From: Pseudomonadota bacterium
GTDB lineage: Bacteria; Myxococcota_A; UBA796; SXON01
DNA: 64,000 bases
Direction: 5' to 3'
Assembly (NCBI GenBank): GCA_030684355.1
Contig: JAUXTN010000203.1
Location: 1-64,000 of the forward strand
Position 1 is the stretch's first letter; each line of letters begins with the position of its first letter. The position numbers and the translations under genes were made by a program. Below are positions 59,413 through 64,000 of this stretch, piece by piece. A model generated the notes under the pieces. The model was not told the DNA's origin. It was given only the letters and a program-made list of their open reading frames with translations, and did not search any database.

Positions 59413-61047
59413 CTACTTGCGATCCTCCAGGATCCGCGCCGCGGCGTGCTTGCCGCTGTTGAGCGCCCCCTGGATGCCGAGGCCCGCCCGCGTGCTGGCC
59501 CCCGCGAAGTAGAGGCCCGGGACGGCGCTCCGGTAGCCCGGCCGCCCGGTCATCATCTGGGCCGGCGTGCCGGCGAGGCCGTAGCCCGTGCCCCCGGTGG
59601 CGCGCGTGTAGCGGGTGTGGGTGAGCGGCGTGGCGCTCTCGCGGAAGACGATCTTCTCCTTCGTCCCCGGGAACTCGGCTTCGAGGTGATCGACGAGGCG
59701 GTCCTCGACGGCGCGCTTCATCGCCTCGTAGGCATCCCGCCGGCGGTACTCGCCGGCCTCGACCTCGTGGGGGTCGACACCCCAGGCCTCGGGCCGGCCG
59801 GACGCGAGCGTCATGACCTCGACGCCCATGACCCCCGGCGGCGTGTGGCCCGCGCTGTCGGGGTCCTTCAGCGACGCGCTCGTGATGTACGCGCAGCGGG
59901 TGGTCGCCGCGCCGTGCTCGACCTCGTCGTAGATGGACTCGGCGTCCGTCGTCTCGAAGCGCCACACGTTGCGGGCGCCCATCCCGAGGGTGCGCAAGTC
60001 CGCCTTCACCCCGAGGCACGTGAGGAAGATCGCGCCGCCCATCTCGAGCTTGTCGCGGCGGGCCTTCCACTCGTTCGGCACGGCGGCGTCGGGGAGGAGC
60101 TCCGAGTACGTGCGCTGGATGTCGGCGTTGCTGATGACGGAGCCCGCGCGCACCTCGCGTGCCTCGTCGCGCCCGGCCGCGAGGCGCACGCCCACGGCCC
60201 GCCCATCCTCGACCAGGATGCGCTCGACCGTGCGCCGCAGGCAGATCGCGCCGCCGTTTGCCTCCACCACGTCGGCCACGGCGTCCGCGATGCGCTGGCC
60301 GCCACCCTTCGGGTACCAGGCGCCGCGCATGTAGTGGGCCTGGAGCCCGAGGTGGAGCATCGCGCTCGCCTTGCTCGGGGCCACGCCGTAGTCGCCGCCC
60401 TGGCCGAGGAGCACGGCGCGCAGCATCGGGTCCCGCGTGCAGTCGTCGAGGAGCTGCGCGATCGTCGCTTTTTCGTAGCGGGGCACCGTGCGTCCGCGCA
60501 TGGCGACCTGCCACAACAAGCCCACGGTGCCGGCCGCGCCACGCTTCCGCTTCTCCTCCATCCACCGGTGCATGTGGGCGACCTCCCCGAGCACGCGGAT
60601 GTAGAAGTCGATGCCCTTCTTCTCGCGCGGGAAGTGCTCCACGAGCCGGTCGCGGAAGCGGTCCAGGTCGGCGGGGATGGGGAACTTCAGGCCGGGGAGC
60701 GAGATCGTGTCGAACCCGTCGTCGTCCATGCGCACGAAGTCGATGTCGACGCCGATGTCGCGCAGGAGCGTGGGGGTCTTGCCCTCGGGGCCACAGTCGC
60801 CGATGTAGTGCACCCCGATGTCGAATTGGTAGGCGCCGTCGCGCGTGGCGCGATGGAACATCGTGGCGCACCCGCCCGCCACGTAGTGCCCGTCGAAGAC
60901 CGCCACGCTGAGCCCCTGCCGCGCGAGCCGCGCCGCGCTCATCAACCCACCGAGCCCCGCGCCGACGATCGCGACGTCGACCTTCTCGGGGATGGGCGTC
61001 TTGACGCGGTCCTTCGTGTGCGCAGTGGGCAGGGCGAGCTCGGACAT
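59413..61047 (-). CDS. CrtISO/RetSat-like FAD-dependent oxidoreductase
   Basis: 544 residues from the ATG at 61047 with GGAG upstream. DVAIVGAGLGGLMSAARLARQG is the FAD-binding Rossmann loop; GLYFAGASTRAGLGIQGALNSGKHAA is the C-terminal FAD motif of the phytoene desaturase/carotene isomerase/all-trans-retinol 13,14-reductase family. HYVAGGCATMFHR and FDIGVHYIGDCG follow the N-terminal region of the RetSat/CrtISO branch. No carotenoid genes are near, so the substrate (carotenoid, retinoid or another polyene) is unknown. Convergent with the MopE-like gene. Confidence 0.87.
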   Translation of the reverse strand: MSELALPTAHTKDRVKTPIPEKVDVAIVGAGLGGLMSAARLARQGLSVAVFDGHYVAGGCATMFHRATRDGAYQFDIGVHYIGDCGPEGKTPTLLRDIGVDIDFVRMDDDGFDTISLPGLKFPIPADLDRFRDRLVEHFPREKKGIDFYIRVLGEVAHMHRWMEEKRKRGAAGTVGLLWQVAMRGRTVPRYEKATIAQLLDDCTRDPMLRAVLLGQGGDYGVAPSKASAMLHLGLQAHYMRGAWYPKGGGQRIADAVADVVEANGGAICLRRTVERILVEDGRAVGVRLAAGRDEAREVRAGSVISNADIQRTYSELLPDAAVPNEWKARRDKLEMGGAIFLTCLGVKADLRTLGMGARNVWRFETTDAESIYDEVEHGAATTRCAYITSASLKDPDSAGHTPPGVMGVEVMTLASGRPEAWGVDPHEVEAGEYRRRDAYEAMKRAVEDRLVDHLEAEFPGTKEKIVFRESATPLTHTRYTRATGGTGYGLAGTPAQMMTGRPGYRSAVPGLYFAGASTRAGLGIQGALNSGKHAAARILEDRK

Positions 61048-61101
61048 GGGGCGTCTCCTCGGAGAAGAGTAGTCCACTCCCGGCTACCGGGGAGGCCCGC
61101 T

Positions 61102-61395
61102 CTACCGGTACTCGTTTGGTCGGATGAGCTGGCCGCCGCGCCACAGGCGGTAGAAGCCCACGATGGCGAGCATCGCGCCGACGACGCTCACGCCGGTCCC
61201 GATGGCGAACCACAACAGCGCGCCGCCCTCGCTGGCCGTGCCCGCGGGGGCGGTCCACGCGGCGCTGCGCCCCTCGGCGACCGCGGCGAAGTACGCCTGC
61301 ACGACACTCCCGGTCATGCCGAGCGGGAGGCCCGCGAGGGCGAGCAGGACACCGGTCGCGATGAGGAGGCGGGTGCCACGGCTGGGGGCGGACAT
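61102..61395 (-). CDS. Small two-helix membrane protein
   Basis: 97 residues from the ATG at 61395; the frame is open far upstream but the ATG position starts a clear N-terminal membrane helix (TRLLIATGVLLALAGLPLGM) with a second near the end (ALLWFAIGTGVSVVGAMLAIVGFY). Loop and C-terminus cytoplasmic or periplasmic unknown; ends in RPNEYR. Same strand as the oxidoreductase, which begins 54 bp further along that strand. Function not recognised. Confidence 0.6.
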   Translation of the reverse strand: MSAPSRGTRLLIATGVLLALAGLPLGMTGSVVQAYFAAVAEGRSAAWTAPAGTASEGGALLWFAIGTGVSVVGAMLAIVGFYRLWRGGQLIRPNEYR

Positions 61396-61767
61396 GCCCC
61401 GCCGCGTAGCGCCGTGGCGGGGTGGGGTCAACTGCCGGGTGCGGGTCGAGGTGCCTTGAAGCCACGTCAGGATTCGCGCTGAGTTCCAGCCCGGATCACT
61501 TGGCGGGCGGTTGCCCCCCAGAATCCGGTGGCGTGAGTCGCGGAGCGCGCGAACGTCGACCCGCCAGGTACGTCCCAGCTTGAGCGTGCCGGTCGGTGTA
61601 CTTGGCCACGAGCCGTGTGGACGCAGCGAGGCCCCCAGCCCAGCCGTCGGCTGACGACATTCGAGGCGGGCCTCGCGCGCGGCCTCCATCTCGAAGTAGC
61701 GCGCCCCCTTCGGCATCGGGTGGTCAGGGTCGTGGAGCGTACACGCGACGCTTGACTCCTTGACGGT
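61396..61767. other. 372-bp gap with possible coding remnant
   Basis: No gene is supported. On the minus strand from about 61753 down to 61590 the sequence translates to a stretch (CTLHDPDHPMPKGARYFEMEA onward) that looks more like protein than the usual shadow, with mixed charged and aromatic residues, but has no clear start, ribosome site or known motif. It may be the remains of a gene. No promoter for the histidine kinase is obvious. Confidence 0.35.
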
Positions 61768-63831
61768 GTGGCCGCAATGTGCGACCGAGGAGACCTGCGC
61801 ACTTTGGCTGTGTATCGGTCCGTTGCGGCCGTCGCGCTGCGCAACATGGCCGCCCGCGTGGCGCTGGTGGTCTGCGCGACCACGTTGGCGACCGCGTGGC
61901 ACCTCCTCTACACCCTGGACGATCGCGCGGTCGACACCCTGGAGACCTACATCCGCGAGCGTGTTCCCCGCGAGTCCGCGCCGTTCCTGCTCGCCGAGTC
62001 CACGCTCCGCACGCTCGGCTGCGCGTTGCACGAGGAGCTGGTGCGCCCCCCTGCCTCCGGAGCCGCGGGCCTCGACGCGCGCTTCGGCGCGCACCTGGTC
62101 CGCCGCGCGGACGGCCGCTGGACGGACACCGAGCCGGAGCCCAGCGCGATGTCGGCGGATGCGCCGCCCACCCACCCGATGGACGCCGACGCGGTGCGCG
62201 TCCTCTCCGCCGGGTGGCCCCTCGTCGAGGCGTACGGCGGCGCGTGGCGCGCGCAGTTTGAGAACACCTACCTGATCACGCCCGCCGGCGGCGCGATCGT
62301 CTTCTGGCCGGGCAAGGACTTCGGCCGCGACACGGCCACCGACTTCGACATGACCGGGGAGGAGTACCACCGGGCGGCCACGCCGGCAGAGAACCCGACG
62401 CGCGCCGCCGCGTGGACCGGCATCTATCGGGACCGGACCGCCCGGGAGTGGATGGCCTCCATCGTGGTGCCCGTTGACGTGGACGGCCGCTGGGTTGCCG
62501 CGGTCGGGCACGATGTCCTGTTGGAGGATCTCCTCGAGCGTGCCCGGATCGACCACCTCCCGGGCGCCACGAACATCCTGTTCCGGGAGGACGGGCGGCT
62601 CATCTCCCATCCGGACTTCGCGGACCGCATCCTGGCCTCGGGCGGCACCTACACCCTGTCCGACGCGAACTCGCCCGAGCTCGAGGCGATCTACCGCGCC
62701 GTCGTCGACACGCCCGACATCGGCCGGGGCATCGTCGTCGACCACCCGGCCGGCGACGCCTGGCTCGCGATCGGCCGGATCGAAGGCCCCGGCTGGTACT
62801 TCGTCGTCGAGTACCCGAAGTCGTTGAACCGCCTGGATGCGTTCCAGTCGGCGGGCTTCGTCCTCCTGCTCGGCACGCTCTCGCTGATCCTCGAGGTCGC
62901 GATCCTGTACGTCGTGCTCCGGCGCCAGGTGTCCGAGCCCCTGCACGCCCTCGCGTCGGGCACGGCCAAGGTCGCGAAGGGGGATCTCTCCGTGCGGCTC
63001 GACGTGGCGCGCAACGACGAGCTCGGGCGCCTGGCCGAGTGCTTCAACGAGATGACGAGCGCGGTGGCGCACCGCGACGAGCAGCTCGCCCGGCAGAACG
63101 CGCGCCTGGAGGCGGACGTGGCCCGACGGACGTCCGAGCTCTCCGAGGCCAACCGCGAGCTGGAGAGCTTCAGCTTCAGCGTGTCCCACGACCTCCGCGC
63201 GCCCCTGCGATCCATCACGGGCTTCGCGGCTCTGCTCCGGACGGACCACGCGGAAGCGTTGGGTCCCGAGGGGCTGCGCGCCGTCGACCGCATCGCCCAG
63301 TCCGCCCGACGGGGGCACGAGATCATCGAGGACCTCCTCGCGTTGGCGCGCGTCGTGCGGACCGAGACGCGGCGGACGGACGTCGACCTGGGCGCGATCG
63401 CGCGCGAAGTCGCCGAGGCGCTCCGCCGGGCGGCGCCCGAACGCTCGGTCGAGTTCGTCCTCGAGGAGGGCATGCACGCGTTCGCGGACCCGGGCCTTCT
63501 CCGGATCCTCCTCGAGCGGCTGCTCGAGAACGCATGGAAGTACACGGAGCGTCACGCCACGGCGCGCATCGAGGTCGGCACGGAGCGGTCGGGGGACGAG
63601 GTCGTGTACTTCGTGCGTGACGACGGGGCCGGGTTCGAGATGGCGCACGTCGACCGCCTGTTCCTCCCGTTCAGCCGCCTCCACGGAAATGCGGAGTTCG
63701 AGGGGACCGGCATCGGGCTCGCCATCGCGCACCGCATCGTCGTCCGGCACGGCGGTCGGATCTGGGCCGAGGGATCGGTCGAACGCGGGGCCACCTTCCG
63801 GTTCGTCCTCCCGCCCCGAGGGTCGTCCTAG
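61768..63831 (+). CDS. Transmembrane sensor histidine kinase (Cache-HAMP-HisKA-HATPase)
   Basis: 687 residues from a GTG at 61768 (ATG at 61777 is an equal candidate). First membrane helix about residues 25-45, then a periplasmic Cache-like domain about 50-360 (FENTYLITPAGGAIVFW, GRWVAAVGHDVLLEDLLERA, NILFREDGRLISHP), second helix (SAGFVLLLGTLSLILEVAILYVVL), HAMP linker (LHALASGTAKVAKGDLSVRL), HisKA with SVSHDLRAPLRSI (His474) and HATPase with LLENAWKYT, DDGAGFEM and GTGIGLAIAHR. The kinase core closely matches the orphan kinase at 37.3-39.1 kb. No response regulator is adjacent within the window. Confidence 0.92.
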   Translation: MAAMCDRGDLRTLAVYRSVAAVALRNMAARVALVVCATTLATAWHLLYTLDDRAVDTLETYIRERVPRESAPFLLAESTLRTLGCALHEELVRPPASGAAGLDARFGAHLVRRADGRWTDTEPEPSAMSADAPPTHPMDADAVRVLSAGWPLVEAYGGAWRAQFENTYLITPAGGAIVFWPGKDFGRDTATDFDMTGEEYHRAATPAENPTRAAAWTGIYRDRTAREWMASIVVPVDVDGRWVAAVGHDVLLEDLLERARIDHLPGATNILFREDGRLISHPDFADRILASGGTYTLSDANSPELEAIYRAVVDTPDIGRGIVVDHPAGDAWLAIGRIEGPGWYFVVEYPKSLNRLDAFQSAGFVLLLGTLSLILEVAILYVVLRRQVSEPLHALASGTAKVAKGDLSVRLDVARNDELGRLAECFNEMTSAVAHRDEQLARQNARLEADVARRTSELSEANRELESFSFSVSHDLRAPLRSITGFAALLRTDHAEALGPEGLRAVDRIAQSARRGHEIIEDLLALARVVRTETRRTDVDLGAIAREVAEALRRAAPERSVEFVLEEGMHAFADPGLLRILLERLLENAWKYTERHATARIEVGTERSGDEVVYFVRDDGAGFEMAHVDRLFLPFSRLHGNAEFEGTGIGLAIAHRIVVRHGGRIWAEGSVERGATFRFVLPPRGSS

Positions 63832-64000
63832 GAGCCTCCCGTCGGCAACGACGATCGGTGTCTTGCCCGCCCCGTGATGCGACGAGATTGATGCGGGGCG
63901 CGGCGATGGCAGGAATCCGGGTGCTACGTGATGCCCGGGTTCAGCTCCACCGACGTGCTCCGCATCCTGGCCGACCGCCGCTCGGACGTCCCGTGAGTCG
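63832..64000. other. Unassigned right edge
   Basis: Nothing is firmly supported. In the kinase's frame a stop is followed by a short open reading (ending VPGFSST-like MPGFSSTDVLRILADRRSDVP, stop at 63994-63996); a second frame is open to the window's end from an ATG at 63891. Either could be the edge of another gene. Confidence 0.3.

Noticed and set aside
1-64000. tRNA, rRNA or mobile elements
   Set aside because: No cloverleaf, transposase, integrase or terminal inverted repeats were found on reading both strands.

Overview
The window is very GC-rich DNA (gene-dense, many GTG and TTG starts, little intergenic space) that most resembles a chromosome segment of a predatory or soil-type deltaproteobacterium-like organism of the phylum Myxococcota. 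The basis is indirect: a MYXO-CTERM-like tail on the first protein, five lipoproteins built from MopE-like DxDxDG/DCDD metal-binding repeats (three with FG-GAP repeats, two with lamin-tail domains), a DUF507 protein, a Ser/Thr kinase, and many lipobox-bearing secreted proteins of unknown role. No rRNA, tRNA, prophage, insertion sequence or CRISPR array was seen.

Layout. 1-7.3 kb: a zinc carboxypeptidase cut by the left edge, DUF507, a 985-residue orphan protein, and a CRP/FNR regulator overlapping a lipoprotein gene. 7.3-13.8 kb: small-molecule enzymes (MobA-like transferase, EgtD-like and two other methyltransferases, ThiE, YdfG, HxpB, an exported pirin). 13.8-19.1 kb: a large membrane protein of the Gcr/SpcA family, YceI with a divergent LysR regulator, and an HTTM-domain pair. 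19.3-20.3 kb: a patatin, then a repeat-rich gap. 20.3-26.3 kb: the most interesting block, a tight same-strand set of a small Cys/GDT-repeat protein, a SPASM radical SAM enzyme, a B12-type radical SAM/PCMT-like/HExxH fusion, and a secreted C39-like plus zinc-peptidase fusion. 26-47 kb: mostly exported proteins (MBL-fold enzyme with LysR, DUF4476, MopE-like lipoproteins, CotH kinase, beta-barrel candidate, M48 protease, Cys-rich amidohydrolase) and signalling proteins (hybrid-sensor-like histidine kinase, Ser/Thr kinase fused to a cyclic-nucleotide domain). 47-56 kb: membrane metallophosphoesterase, SIMPL protein, PnuC-NadR NAD salvage pair, DODA-type dioxygenase, YaiI, a sulfatase-fold lipoprotein coupled to an EF-hand lipoprotein. 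56-64 kb: more MopE-like lipoproteins, a CrtISO/RetSat-like oxidoreductase and a second membrane histidine kinase.

Functional picture. Several gene pairs are translationally coupled by 4-bp ATGA/GTGA overlaps (six cases), which supports the start sites given. The radical SAM block reads like a peptide- or protein-modification system: candidate substrate, two modifying enzymes and a candidate secreted peptidase in gene order. NAD salvage (PnuC imports nicotinamide riboside, NadR phosphorylates and adenylylates it) is the clearest complete small pathway. Two nearly identical 78-bp intergenic repeats at 12.7 and 19.2 kb, both just upstream of plus-strand genes, and a REP-like inverted pair at 20.1 kb are the main non-coding signals. 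All functional calls are from reading motifs by eye; no database search was possible.
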